A DNA stretch of 64,000 nt, from NCBI GenBank assembly GCA_014773175.1, contig VXCM01003375.1:45189-109188 (forward strand), in the 5' to 3' direction. This document shows positions 52,726 to 63,566 of this stretch, one piece after another; position 1 is the stretch's first letter; each line of letters opens with the position of its first letter. The notes under the pieces were generated by a model. It worked only from the letters and a program-made list of their open reading frames with translations. It had not been told where the DNA came from and made no database searches. Made by a program: the position numbers and the translations under genes. Source of the DNA: Lucifuga dentata (Eukaryota; Chordata; Actinopteri; Ophidiiformes; Bythitidae).

Positions 52726-53310
52726 TTAGTTGTTCTCAGAATAGACTAATCTCTTACATGTGACAGCACAAAGCCTAATATATCTATAGGACATTTCTGC
52801 TTTGTCTTGCACTTTCACACTGAAATATCTGAATCGATAATGTTACTATTAATGTCATTAACCTTAGGAGTCACATTACCAATGTAGTATCTACAGATCT
52901 AACATCTTGATGTATGGAAGAATTAGTAATTGTTCAATAAAGAAAAGGAGAGCTTAAAATCAGAAACAAAGTGGCTGTAAGAGGAACATTATTCTTAAAA
53001 CAGCAGCCTCACCATTTAAGCTTTTGTAATGACTCCCTCTTCTGGCAAAAGGTAGGAGTTGTAGCTCTATGCCTCATTATGATGGACCGCCAATACCATC
53101 TTGGGACAATCCCAAGTTAAAAAGTTGCATCATAGCCATAAAAATTCAAATATACCACAAAATCTACACAGAAATTGTCGAACATAGAAGTATAATGATT
53201 GTGCCACTTGCCCTACTGAACAACAGCAGTTATGTTCCAGTATTGGTTGTTATTGTGTTTTTTGTCATGACTGTTGTCAGTCAAGATGTTTTTGGTAAAA
53301 GGCTAGTTAC

Positions 53311-53444
53311 CTGAAAGTCGATGTAGCTTTGTGCTGACTCGGTTGGTGTTTTGGACAGTACAGCAGAGGTGGAGCATGGCAAACATAGTGAAGATCATCA
53401 CCACACTCTGGAGCAGCAGGGTGAGTTCAAACTGCTTTCCAATC
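53311..53444 (-). CDS. slc66a2: slc66a2 coding exon 2, helix 3
   Basis: This 134-nt exon completes the tryptophan codon split with exon 1 (TG|G) and adds 44 residues. They start IGKQFELTLLLQSVVMIFTM, which is transmembrane helix 3, and continue into the cytosolic linker QNTNRVSTKLHRLS. It aligns with human [20 protein letters not shown]. The acceptor is TTTCTTTCAG|GATT and the donor TTTCAG|GTAACT. The last base (G) joins exon 3 (AA) to make a glutamate codon. The exon is separated from exon 3 by about 27 kb, the largest intron in the window. Confidence 0.9.
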
Positions 53445-54928
<1,484 letters not shown>

Positions 54929-55185
54929 TCAGGGGCGTCAGGCTGGTGAGGGAATAACACCTGGATAGCAACAAAGAGACTTTTGACTGATGGGTTTTAT
55001 GAGGCAAGCTGAGTTCACTGCCAGCGTCTGGAATTTACATCTCACAAGTGCCGAGCAGCAGTAAAATTAGTCTTTGGCAAATAAATCAAAGTTGGCTGGT
55101 AGCATATTGAGGCAATTACATTTAAATGCCTCAGTTATGTACCACTTTAGCTTTTGTCTGTTTTTAAATACTGACCCTGCTGAGT

Positions 55186-55312
55186 GCGCAACACTAAAAA
55201 AAAAAATCCAATTACGGCAACACAATGGCTTTGTATGAACAGGCTCGTNGCGCAACACTAAAAAAAAAAATCCAATTACGGCAACACAATGGCTTTGTAT
55301 GAACAGGCTCGT
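55186..55312. repeat. 63-bp exact duplicate around a single N
   Basis: 55186-55248 and 55250-55312 are identical, including an 11-A run, around N at 55249. It lies in the slc66a2 5' UTR intron. Confidence 0.9.
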
Positions 55313-55744
55313 GACTGGCTAAATGTCAGCACTGGTTATTCACAGAACAGTATGAGCAAAACATTTGCAAACATTAACACTGCTTATCGGAAATATGTAT
55401 GAAGCATTATAGCAATTTCTTTAGCTGTTAAAATATTCTTATTGGATGTCTTTAATGATGTACAGACAAGTCCATACTCAGAAGATTTCCTTTCTTTGCA
55501 GACTTTTATCGTACATAGCAGCAACAACAACGTCCATGTTCCACCTATTAGCCTTCAATGTTGCTGCTGTACAAATTAAAGTCTGTTAAGAATAAATAAC
55601 ATGTAAGTGTGGATGTTTTCTTCTTTTCATTTCCTGAGGTCACCGGCTTGGCAGTTCACTAAAATTCAGATACTATCCAATAATTTATGCCTATAATAAA
55701 ACTAATAATAATGCCTTTTGTTCCCCAGAACCTTTTGCATGAAT

Positions 55745-55880
55745 AAACTGATCAATTAGTCTGCAAAAAAAAAAGAGAGATCTTATGAAATAAAGTTTTA
55801 TTTATTGATTGTTTTATTTAAGTGAAATGCCAAATATTTGCCAGTTTCAGCCTCAATGATTTTCTTGCTTTTCTCCTTTC
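55745..55880. mobile_element. possible partial copy of the 19866-type repeat
   Basis: AACTGATCAATTAGTCTGC, TGCCAAATATTTGCCAGTTT and CTTGCTTTTCTCC resemble the interior of the same family. The match is weak and judged by eye. Confidence 0.3.
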
Positions 55881-56216
55881 ATATTATTAAACAAAATAGG
55901 CTAAATCTTTCATTAAACAACAACAACAACAATAAAAAAACAAATCAAAAATGTTAAACACTGTTAGTTGTAACAGCAGTTTTACATATATAATATACAT
56001 GACTTTTTTTTTTTTTTTTTNTTTTTTTTTTTTTTTTTGACAACCCATTTTGCTTTTATTTACCAAGGGTGTCCATATTTGTAGAGGGCACTGTAGGCAG
56101 AAAGCCAGACATGCCACACAGACTCTGACTGCTGAAGAAGCAGTAAGGAGTACTGGTACACAAGGTAAACAGAGACGCATTCTGAGGCTCACACTGTGAT
56201 TTTCACTTCTTGAACT

Positions 56217-56300
56217 AGAAGGGCACTAATTAGTACACACACCTCCAGTGAGGCTGAACAAGCCTAGACACAATTTGTCTTGTTCTAATAATGTACTGGC
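56217..56300. mobile_element. left-end fragment of the 22085-type element
   Basis: CACACCTCCAGTGAGGCTGA and CAATTTGTCTTGTTCTAATA are about 80% like 22088-22142 by eye. Nothing of the right end is visible. Confidence 0.4.
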
Positions 56301-56322
56301 CTAAAGAACCATCAGAACAATT

Positions 56323-56333
<11 letters not shown>

Positions 56334-56367
<34 letters not shown>

Positions 56368-56404
56368 GCATTCTCCTGAATCAGCATCATCTCAGCTACT
56401 NAAA

Positions 56405-56435
<31 letters not shown>

Positions 56436-56468
56436 GCATTCTCCTGAATCAGCATCATCTCAGCTACT
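56334..56468. repeat. 67-bp exact duplicate around a single N
   Basis: 56334-56400 and 56402-56468 are identical, with (AAAT)n followed by a unique 33-bp end, around N at 56401. Confidence 0.88.
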
Positions 56469-58313
56469 GGTTATTCTATGTTTCTATTACTTCTGTTACT
56501 GTACAGCAATTCCATTAATTCCATTAATGTGCCCTTTGTCCAACCATATATTTTAGTTAGATCCAAGAAGAAAGGTGGAGACATGTCACGTGTGTTTCAT
56601 AAAACATGTGACACACATGTCGTGTGTTTTATGAAATGGCAACCCATCGCTGCACAGGCATGACAGGTAGAGAATTGAGGTCAAACGTGGGAATAACCAA
56701 TGGGGAGAGAGGAAGTTGAGTGCTGGAGAAGGGACACTAGCAACAGACACTCATGGAGATGACAGGCGGGTATTGAAGGCAGAACTGAGCAGGCATGGGT
56801 GGGAGATATCAGACTTAACTACCACTGTAGCAGTCAGGGTTTGAGGATGACAAGTAAAAATGGAAAGCTGTGTCTGCTCCCACTGCACCTAACATATCTC
56901 TGACTGTTCTTCACTATTTCCACAGCTGTTATCAGCAAGCTGCTCCTTCTGCTTTGCAATGGTGGCAAAGATACTTATATTAGTTCTTCATTTTCTAAAC
57001 CGGTGGGTGGTGTTTTATTTCAAGAGGGAGCAGGCAAAGTAGTCATACCCATGTTTCATTAGAGCAGCCTATAAACAAAGAAGGTAATTCATTTAAGATC
57101 ACTTTATTTTCTAACACTGATAAACAGACATATAAGTCCTAAGATATAGCTACAGACATTTCATTCTGAAAGTCAGGTAAAAGTAATAATTTGAGGCAAG
57201 ATTCTTGTCATTTTATGTAGCTGTGTAATACTGCATGATCGTATAATTTTGCAACCAAGCCCCACCACAACTGTATTTCTCCTAGCATAATGCAAACCGT
57301 TAAAGGCAAACAGTGGCCTGATGGATATCAGGTGAACTCCATTGTTTTCTAACAGATATAATTTGGCAGACAGATGACAAGTCACTCACTACAGCTTAGA
57401 CTAGAGACTAGCCAGTTAAATAGGCTCAACACAGAATTACTTCAGACATGACTGAATTAAACACGTCAGCATGTTTTCTGGAGGAAACTGCTCAGGATGT
57501 GATTACTGATAACATTTCAACACAGCAGCAGATGCAGAGAAGTAAAAGCCATGTCATCCAGCTTCAACATTAAAGTGTTATGCAGAAAATGAACAGGGGC
57601 TGATTAGCTGTTAAACAACTGTTACTTCACATAACTCACACACAATTGTACTCCAGCCAGAACTTCATTGTTTAGGCAGATGGAACTAGTGGGAAGGAAA
57701 GCCCATTTTCTTTTCATTGCTACCTGTGACACTGAAATAATGTCATTTTTGTGGCTTAAGGCTTAAAGTTAATCAACAATTCAGAGTGATGCAAACCTGC
57801 AGAACAGCCAGTGAATATGGTTTACAAGTTTCCATAAGTTACACATTACTCAGGAATTCATAACACTCCAAGGCTTCTCCACCTATTTCCCTCTGCCTGG
57901 TACACTAGGGGCTGTCTGGCCAGTTCTAGTTACAGAGCAAGCTCTGTTATGTAAGCAAAGCATATCTGGAAGGGGTTGGGCCACCGGCTAATAACATGCC
58001 TCAACTTACACACATCATTTTTTGGAAGACGTGCAGTAACAGCGTGCAAAGAAAACAGCTATCACAAAGCACCGTTATTATAAGAATTCTAGAAATTCAA
58101 ACGTCAAATTGGCAAAGGAAAGTTTGCCTCTTACTCTTTAAAGTTATTAAAACGCGCGATGACCGCATACTACTCAATTTCATGCAGGACAGCCGCATGT
58201 TGCCCCTCATTATGAATTGCCCTTTTGAAAATTTGATACCTATTCCTCAGTGACAGACTCCCACCTACAGTTTAAAGAGTTTATATGCAAATCATGGAAA
58301 ACTTTTTACTCAC

Positions 58314-58440
58314 CGGTCTTCTTCATTCACTTTCACCTTAAGCACCAACCCGCACACCGCCTTAGTACACCCGGTCCGTCCGTCCTTAGTAACTCCAAAT
58401 TTCTGATCACAGCGCGTTCACAGGAGGGGAGACGTGCATG
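58314..58440 (-). promoter_or_regulatory. candidate noncoding first exon and promoter of slc66a2
   Basis: On the minus strand a strong donor (ACCG|GTGAGT) ends a CpG-richer stretch at 58314. Just upstream in gene direction is TTGCGCATGCACG (around 58432-58446), close to the NRF1 consensus YGCGCAYGCGCR. Exon 1 of slc66a2 carries an acceptor only 29 nt before its ATG, so an upstream 5' UTR exon is required, and this is the best candidate. It would leave a 5' UTR intron of about 3.4 kb (54943-58313). No transcript supports it; the 5' limit is a guess. Confidence 0.4.
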
Positions 58441-58879
58441 CGCAAGTAAACACGCTGAGCATACACACATTACTGTTCAACTGCACGGATAAGATTAGTA
58501 AATTCTTGCGGAAAACAGTTTAAAGCGTTTAAAATTCATGCGTTAGATTTGATGATGAGGAAAAGTTATTTAGAGCTTCGTGTATGAAGTAAACAAAACT
58601 CCGAGTTTTGTGTTTTTCCCCCGGAACTTTACTGAACAAAAAGACATAACAGAGCATAAGGACATAATATAAGAATTGTGAACCAGAAAACAAATCGAAA
58701 AAAAAGTATACAAGTGAAAAATAGATTAACTTAAATTTGGACAGCACAAAATGTGTTACGCCATTTTCGTTTATTCATAGATGTTAAATTTCCAAAAGAT
58801 GCCAAAAAAAAAAAAAAAAAAAAAAAACTAACTTTGTGGGGGGGTGGGTACAGAATTTACAACTCATTTTTTGCATCAC

Positions 58880-58900
58880 GACATCAACTCTCGCGAGCTT
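58880..58900 (+). promoter_or_regulatory. TCTCGCGAG promoter motif upstream of hsbp1
   Basis: The bases at 58889-58897 read TCTCGCGAG, nine of ten bases of the palindromic TCTCGCGAGA element known from vertebrate housekeeping promoters. It lies about 150 bp before the hsbp1 ATG, in a segment where CpG becomes frequent (GCGCG near 58996, GCGCCG near 59011). There is no TATA box. This fits a broad CpG-type promoter. Confidence 0.55.
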
Positions 58901-59047
58901 TGGTGTGTTGTGGAAACAGCTGACAGTGGGTGGTGCGAGCAGCTGAATCTATTTTGAACAGTTGCTAGCCAGATAGCAAAATAATCACAAAGAAGCGCGT
59001 TGTAATTTAGCGCCGTTTTCCGCACCGATAACCACTTACATCCCGTC

Positions 59048-59092
59048 ATGGCTGAGACGGATCCAAAGTCGGTTCAGGACCTTACTAATGTG
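59048..59092 (+). CDS. hsbp1: hsbp1 coding exon 1
   Basis: This exon starts heat shock factor binding protein 1. It encodes 15 residues, MAETDPKSVQDLTNV, differing from my memory of human HSBP1 (MAETDPKTVQDLTSV) at two positions. The donor GTG|GTGAGT follows directly. HSBP1 is a small, mostly helical, oligomeric coiled-coil protein that binds the trimerisation region of heat-shock factor 1 and dampens it; it is also reported to help assemble the WASH complex. Total predicted length is 77 residues (human 76). The sequence is clearly of HSBP1 type, although its neighbour slc66a2 sits beside HSBP1L1 in human. Zebrafish-style naming might call it hsbp1b; I cannot settle that from this window. Confidence 0.95.
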
Positions 59093-60483
59093 GTGAGTTT
59101 CGCTGGTGAATCCGAGCCTTAAGGGACTAGACACAGTAGCTCGTTAGCTCGTTTCCGTTAGCAGCTGCAGTAAGAATGCTATCTATAGCGATGCTAACGA
59201 TAGCAAGCAAAGTTTAGCCAGAATGTAATTAAATTAATACATGCTAAATATAAATAATAAAAATGGATTTGTAGTAAAACGTGACCGTGTTTGCAGCCAG
59301 AATCATCAGGCTAAATATGTATTTTTTTTTTTTAATTTTTTGTAACATAACGTTAGCTTCAGTGTGTTCCAGTGCATTTTAAATAAAATCATTCACAACC
59401 ACATAGGTTACATATTAAACTGCACACGGATGCAGATGCACGCTCATAGGAATGTTCAATTGTCAATTCATTTTTCAAACACAGAGCTTGTTTAAGAGAA
59501 CGTGCACTTGTATATTTATGATATTACACGGTGAAAATAACAGAAGATGCTTCTTGATGTTGTCATGGGTATTCTCCCAAGCATTTTCTATCAAGCACTT
59601 GCAGTTAGATTTCCATTACAATCACGTCTGATATTGTTTCCCTGTTGGTAATTCTGATTTTAGTGTAGAATCTTAAAGCTGTCAATATTGATACGAAATA
59701 AATTGTAAGTCATCAGCGTTTGCTTACTGTGTTAACCCTGTAAAGCCTTATCCATGAAAAAATGATAAGAAAATTCTATTCACTTATTTTTACAATTTAT
59801 TTATATTTATTTATTTTTACAATTTCTTACTTTATTGAACCTTTTATTGAACCCACCAAAAAAAAAAATCAGAATTTTTTTTTGCAGATTTTTTTTTTTT
59901 TTTTNTTTTTTTTTTTTTTTGTATCACAATACATCAGGTATTTAACTCAACAGGATTTAAACTGGAAGTTTTTTTGGTTTTTAGATATGATATAATAGAC
60001 ATTTTGGTCAATAACTGATCATGTTAATGATGTAGAGGTCTCAGAAAATCATTTATCAAATGTGAACAAACGGCATTATAGGTTTAAGAACAAATAATTT
60101 TCATCTAATCACTGACAGAATACATACACAGTGCACTACAGCATTTTCCTAGATGTACACTGTTGATTTCAATGAAATATATTTTTTAAAAAGTCGGCTT
60201 CCATAGATACTTAATTTTATATTGTTGTCAAGGAAATAGATATTTTTATCGTTGTCCAGCGCGTCTCCATCATAGCCCACAGGAATTGTGTTTATAGTCC
60301 AGTAGTTTATTGTTCTGGTGGATAGTTCATCAGAGTGGTGTTAATCAGATAAATTTGATTTTATCAGACTCCATCCACAATGGAAGTTATTAAATATAGT
60401 ATGTCCATTGTGTGAACCAACCCCTACCAGGAGAATTATTATTCACTGACAGCAGAGTTTCACAACCACTTAAGAGTTTTTTT

Positions 60484-60521
<38 letters not shown>

Positions 60522-60534
60522 GTTTCTTTCACAG
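59093..60534 (+). other. hsbp1 intron 1
   Basis: A GT-AG intron of 1442 bp. It contains T runs (59319-59330 and 59889-59920 with an N at 59905) and ends in the (TC)n acceptor tract. No other gene seen. Confidence 0.88.
60486..60518. repeat. (TC)n tract just upstream of hsbp1 exon 2
   Basis: An uninterrupted TC run ending 16 nt before the exon 2 acceptor (60534/60535). It forms most of the polypyrimidine tract. Confidence 0.95.
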
Positions 60535-60601
60535 GTCCAGACACTGCTGCAGCAGATGCAGGACAAGTTCCAGACCATGTCAGACCAAATTATTGGGAGA
60601 A
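60535..60601 (+). CDS. hsbp1: hsbp1 coding exon 2, coiled-coil core
   Basis: This 67-nt exon encodes 22 residues, from VQTLLQQMQDKFQ to SDQIIGR, identical to human HSBP1 as I remember it, plus the first base (A) of the next codon. Hydrophobic residues recur in a 3-4 spacing, as expected for the coiled coil. The 5' limit is a normal acceptor (TTTCTTTCACAG), but its polypyrimidine region is a (CT)n microsatellite. At the 3' end there is no GT: the exon ends ...GGGAGAA and the intron begins ATATCC. Reading through without splicing adds nine unrelated residues and stops, so the AT-AC junction is needed for the protein. Confidence 0.95.
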
Positions 60602-60812
60602 ATATCCAAACACTAGCAATCAGCTATTAATTTATTTCATTAAGGTTTAAAAATTTTAATGCAGTAATAGATTGTCTTCTATGATTTCCTTGCCACCTTA
60701 ACCTCCTCTGAATTTGCCTGCATAATCAAAGTAGTGACTGGCAAAATGCGTGTCATGCAAAATCAACTTTGTGAGATCCTCTTTTACTTACTTGCCTTAA
60801 CCTCTTTCCCAC
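60602..60812 (+). other. U12-type AT-AC intron of hsbp1 (intron 2)
   Basis: This 211-nt intron has AT-AC ends. The 5' splice site is A|ATATCCAAAC; the first six bases equal the minor-spliceosome consensus ATATCCTTT, the next two do not. The 3' end reads TGCCTTAACCTCTTTCCCAC|TCGACG. CCTTAAC (60795-60801) is a near-perfect U12 branch-point element with its adenosine 12 nt before the 3' splice site, and there is no long polypyrimidine tract. Splicing makes GGG AGA A|TC GAC GAG ATG (G-R-I-D-E-M), matching human GRIDDM. No GT-AG alternative near either end restores the conserved protein. Confidence 0.9.
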
Positions 60813-60934
60813 TCGACGAGATGAGCACACGTATTGATGACTTAGAAAAGAACATTGCTGAGCTGATGACTCAGGCTGGTGTTGAAGAGATCGAGGGAAC
60901 ACCAGAGAAGCCCAAAGAAGGTCAAGGCTCATAA
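60813..60934 (+). CDS. hsbp1: hsbp1 coding exon 3 and stop
   Basis: This exon completes isoleucine from the split codon and encodes 40 residues in all. They begin [20 protein letters not shown], continue QAGVEE, and end in a divergent charged tail ([14 protein letters not shown]), with TAA at 60932-60934. The helical part is almost identical to human ([20 protein letters not shown]). Only the tail differs, as is usual for this family. A donor (AAGAAG|GTAAAT) lies five bases after the stop, so the next intron is in the 3' UTR. The small distance would not be expected to trigger nonsense-mediated decay. The start of this exon is fixed by the AT-AC intron; no AG precedes it at the right place. 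Confidence 0.94.
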
Positions 60935-60939
60935 AGAAG

Positions 60940-61423
60940 GTAAATATGAAGTAGCAACACATCGGGATTTTGAGTCACTGCAATACCACAAAGCCACTAT
61001 TCATACTCTTGTACAGTAGCTCTCAATGCCGGTCCTAGAGTACCACAGCACTGCATATTTTCCACCTCTGCATGCTCTAACCATACCTGGTTAGCTGAAT
61101 CAGGTGTGTTCATTTGAGAGTTAGTATCTGTCACATCTTTGATTACCTGAATTAGTTAATCGTGTCTGCATAAAGAAGGGAGAGATGGAAATTATTCAGT
61201 TAGTCAAGGACCAGGATTGTGAACCACCAATCAAGTGGTACATTTTTGGCCATCATTCAGTTTCAAATCATTTTGCCTGTCAAGCGTAATTTGTACAATT
61301 TGACACTGCATCCACCAGGCAGTTGCGTGATTTCATGAATTCTGCTTCTTTGGGTTTCCTTTAAATGTAGAATAATGAATGCCGATTTGCAAGAACATGT
61401 CTTTCTTTTTGTCTGCCCCACAG
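60940..61423 (+). other. hsbp1 3' UTR intron
   Basis: The intron runs from GTAAAT (60940) to a good acceptor TGCCCCACAG ending at 61423. It contains a MITE-like element at about 61019-61230. Confidence 0.65.
61019..61230. mobile_element. MITE-like element in hsbp1 3' UTR intron
   Basis: The left end CTCTCAATGCCGGTCCTAGA and the right end TCAAGGACCAGGATTGTGAA are imperfect inverted repeats. The interior has GCATATTTTCCACCTCTGCA on the left and AGATGGAAAT on the right, as in a common fish nonautonomous element of about 210 bp. Confidence 0.6.
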
Positions 61424-61950
61424 GTCCATGAATAATAAAGTGTGGAGTTGGTCATCTCTTCAGGAGCAGCAGACTTTTCCTTTCTGAAAATGGCTTGTAT
61501 TGATTTGGTGTGTCATTGTGTGAAATGGTTTTTTATATACTGACTATTGTGAAACAGTTATGTAATTACTTGAAAAGTAGGACACTATTTGTAAACTAGA
61601 ATAGCCTGATATACCCTCTAGAATTTCTAATACTCAAATGCAGGGATGTAAATTATGGATTTTGTGTACTGAGCTGTGGGTTATTTAGCTGCCACACCAT
61701 GTAAAATTCCTAACATCCAACCAAGATTATGGCTGATGGTGAAAACTGTACCCTAGCCTGTGCTGAGGACAACTCACAGGCAGACTAGTATCAAGTCCAT
61801 CCCTGCCAATATGAAAAATGGGTACAACAAACAATTGAAGCCTTGAAGTGTTATTAAAACAATTCATTATGCCAAGATGTAGGATGCATTCCAAATCTAC
61901 CAGATTTTGTTCTATTAAACCTATTTAATAAAGTGTTGCCTGTCATGTAT
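61424..61950 (+). other. hsbp1 terminal 3' UTR exon
   Basis: This is noncoding sequence after the CACAG acceptor. It carries an early AATAAA at 61434-61439, only 11 bases in and probably not the used site, and a second AATAAA at 61927-61932 in TTTAATAAAGTG. The 3' end is placed about 20 nt after the second signal by inference. Confidence 0.55.
61927..61932 (+). promoter_or_regulatory. hsbp1 polyadenylation signal AATAAA
   Basis: A canonical hexamer about 1 kb after the hsbp1 stop, followed by a TG-rich stretch (GTGTTGCC). It is the last such signal before the convergent top1-family gene. Confidence 0.55.
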
Positions 61951-62269
61951 TGAATAATCAGTAGCTGGCCAGGTGCTCAATTAACTTTGTAACACTATGG
62001 TGCTCCTATTATTTTTATGTCTATTTTTTTCCTCCAGTTTAAGTGTTGAAATGTAAGTCTTTTGGATCATTGTGTCTCATATACTGAAATGATAAATTAG
62101 TGCCACATAATTTAAAGTGGACTTTGTGAGGAATTGGACAATATTCAGTATTATTTGGATAAACAGACTGAAACTTGATATGTATGACTTAATGGGGCTG
62201 TTTGCAAGAGTGTCCACTTAAGGGTAGCATGTACATAATGTAAAAACACATCACTGCATAGTAGGAACC

Positions 62270-62275
62270 TTTATT
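62270..62275 (-). promoter_or_regulatory. polyadenylation signal of the top1-family gene
   Basis: TTTATT on the plus strand reads AATAAA on the minus strand, about 240 nt after the stop codon at 62512. This leaves roughly 300 bp between the convergent 3' ends of the two genes. Confidence 0.6.
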
Positions 62276-62511
62276 CAGATTTATGCAAAAAAAAGTTAAT
62301 ATGTCAAAACAAATGAACAGCAAATAAAGTGCCACAAACAAGCAGTAAATCCAAAATGTATCACAGTGGTGGAATTGGATCATCTGACTGAATTAAAAGT
62401 TTACAGAGAATGAAAGGAGGCATATAATTTCATCCCTGACCCCTTTATAAAGTATTGTTGTGGTGAATGGTTCTAATGATGGCACCCCCCTGGAGATTTA
62501 GGAGTCTGACA

Positions 62512-62614
62512 TCAGAACTCAAAGTCTGACTCAGTCATGTCGATAGCCCACGCAAACTTTTCTCTCTGACTCTTATTGTAGATTTTGTCTATAGGCACTT
62601 CCATGTTCTTACAC
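62512..62614 (-). CDS. top1mt: DNA topoisomerase I family, last coding exon
   Basis: This is the C-terminal exon of a type IB DNA topoisomerase. It reads [20 protein letters not shown] and then [13 protein letters not shown] with TGA at 62514-62512. Human TOP1 ends CKKWGVPIEKIYNKTQREKF, then AWAIDMADEDYEF. The acceptor is CTCCCAG, and the tryptophan codon is split TG|G with the previous exon. The ending DFEF and the ISVVW of the preceding exon are closer to my memory of mitochondrial TOP1MT (DFEF, ISIAW) than of nuclear TOP1 (DYEF, ITVAW), so top1mt is preferred. With only two exons the paralogue is not proven. The gene is in convergent orientation to hsbp1. Confidence 0.88.
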
Positions 62615-62838
62615 CTGGGAGAGGTCAAATGGAAAATCAGTTAAGCACATACTACAAAACAAATAGTCATCTTAACTCATTATTTAACCTTGTAACAAGT
62701 CTCAACCAGATTGACAGCGGTAGCTCCAAAGGCAATGTTATTGTAGCGCGTCGCACACATTTTTGTACTAGTTAGCTCTGGTTTGACATAGCTGGTTTGG
62801 TTTTGGGAACATGGCGATATATGTGGAAAAGAGGCTTC

Positions 62839-62888
62839 AAATGTGGTCACAATGAGGCTAAATGTGGTCACAATGAGGCTAAATGTGG
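62839..62888. repeat. 21-bp tandem repeat, 2.4 copies
   Basis: The unit AAATGTGGTCACAATGAGGC plus T occurs at 62839-62859 and 62860-62880 without mismatch and then partly again (to 62888), inside the last intron of the top1-family gene. Confidence 0.9.
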
Positions 62889-63067
62889 AAGAATGGGTGA
62901 TTGCGTGTGTTCAGATCACCCATGCAGTTAAGAAAGCAAGCCTACATTAATAATTACATTCAACATTAACAGACTGCCAAAACCAACATCAATTTCAGTT
63001 CACCAATTAGTACAAGGAGATAGTGAAACTGTATTAACTGCAAGCCTAACCTCATAATAGTTTAAAC

Positions 63068-63097
63068 TATGTCCATATTATGTATAATATGGACATA
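63068..63097. repeat. 14-bp perfect inverted repeat, 2-nt loop
   Basis: TATGTCCATATTAT is followed by GT and then ATAATATGGACATA, in the last top1-family intron. A further ATATGTCCATAGT follows near 63117-63129. Confidence 0.85.
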
Positions 63098-63566
63098 TTA
63101 TCATAACCATAATTATAATATGTCCATAGTAACTCACAATATTTCTCTATCACTCAGTAATGATGTTATCCAGCTTTATCTTATTTTTTTTTAATTCTGT
63201 TGTAGCTACTCAGAGTTTCTGCTATTTTCTCACATGGTACCATATTCCCGCTGGTGATCTCTTATGACAATATAAAGACTTATTTTGTGTACTGTTTTCC
63301 TTTGTAGCTGTTTATTGGCTAACTGTGCAACTGTAATCTGTGCATCCAATCTAAATGTTCCGATTTAGACATTCTGAGCTTTGTCAGTTGGCAACTGCTC
63401 AAAGTTTCAATCAGTGTTAACAGAATAATAGCAGAGATACCACAGGGCTGCAGAATTTGGGCTGTTTGCGAATGTTTACCATCATTAAATTAATGGCCTC
63501 AGTCTTTTTTTTTTTTTTTTTTTTNCCCAAGGCACCCAGACTATTTTTATGTTCATATTCACTTAC

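Larger units (their letters stand above)
26318..53310 (-). other. slc66a2 intron 2 (about 27 kb)
   Basis: The donor is GTAACT at 53310 and the acceptor CCCAG at 26318. It carries most of the LINE debris and microsatellites listed. Long stretches (about 29.6-36.6, 39.6-41.7, 43.2-46.1 and 47.4-49.1 kb) show only AT-rich unique sequence without exons I recognise. Confidence 0.85.

Noticed and set aside
60412..60630. 72-codon frame covering hsbp1 exon 2
   Set aside because: Only 60535-60601 is exon; the front is the CT microsatellite and the end is read-through into the AT-AC intron.
60734..60812. Apparent ATG start upstream of hsbp1 exon 3
   Set aside because: The frame before 60813 is intron sequence; the conserved protein requires joining to exon 2.
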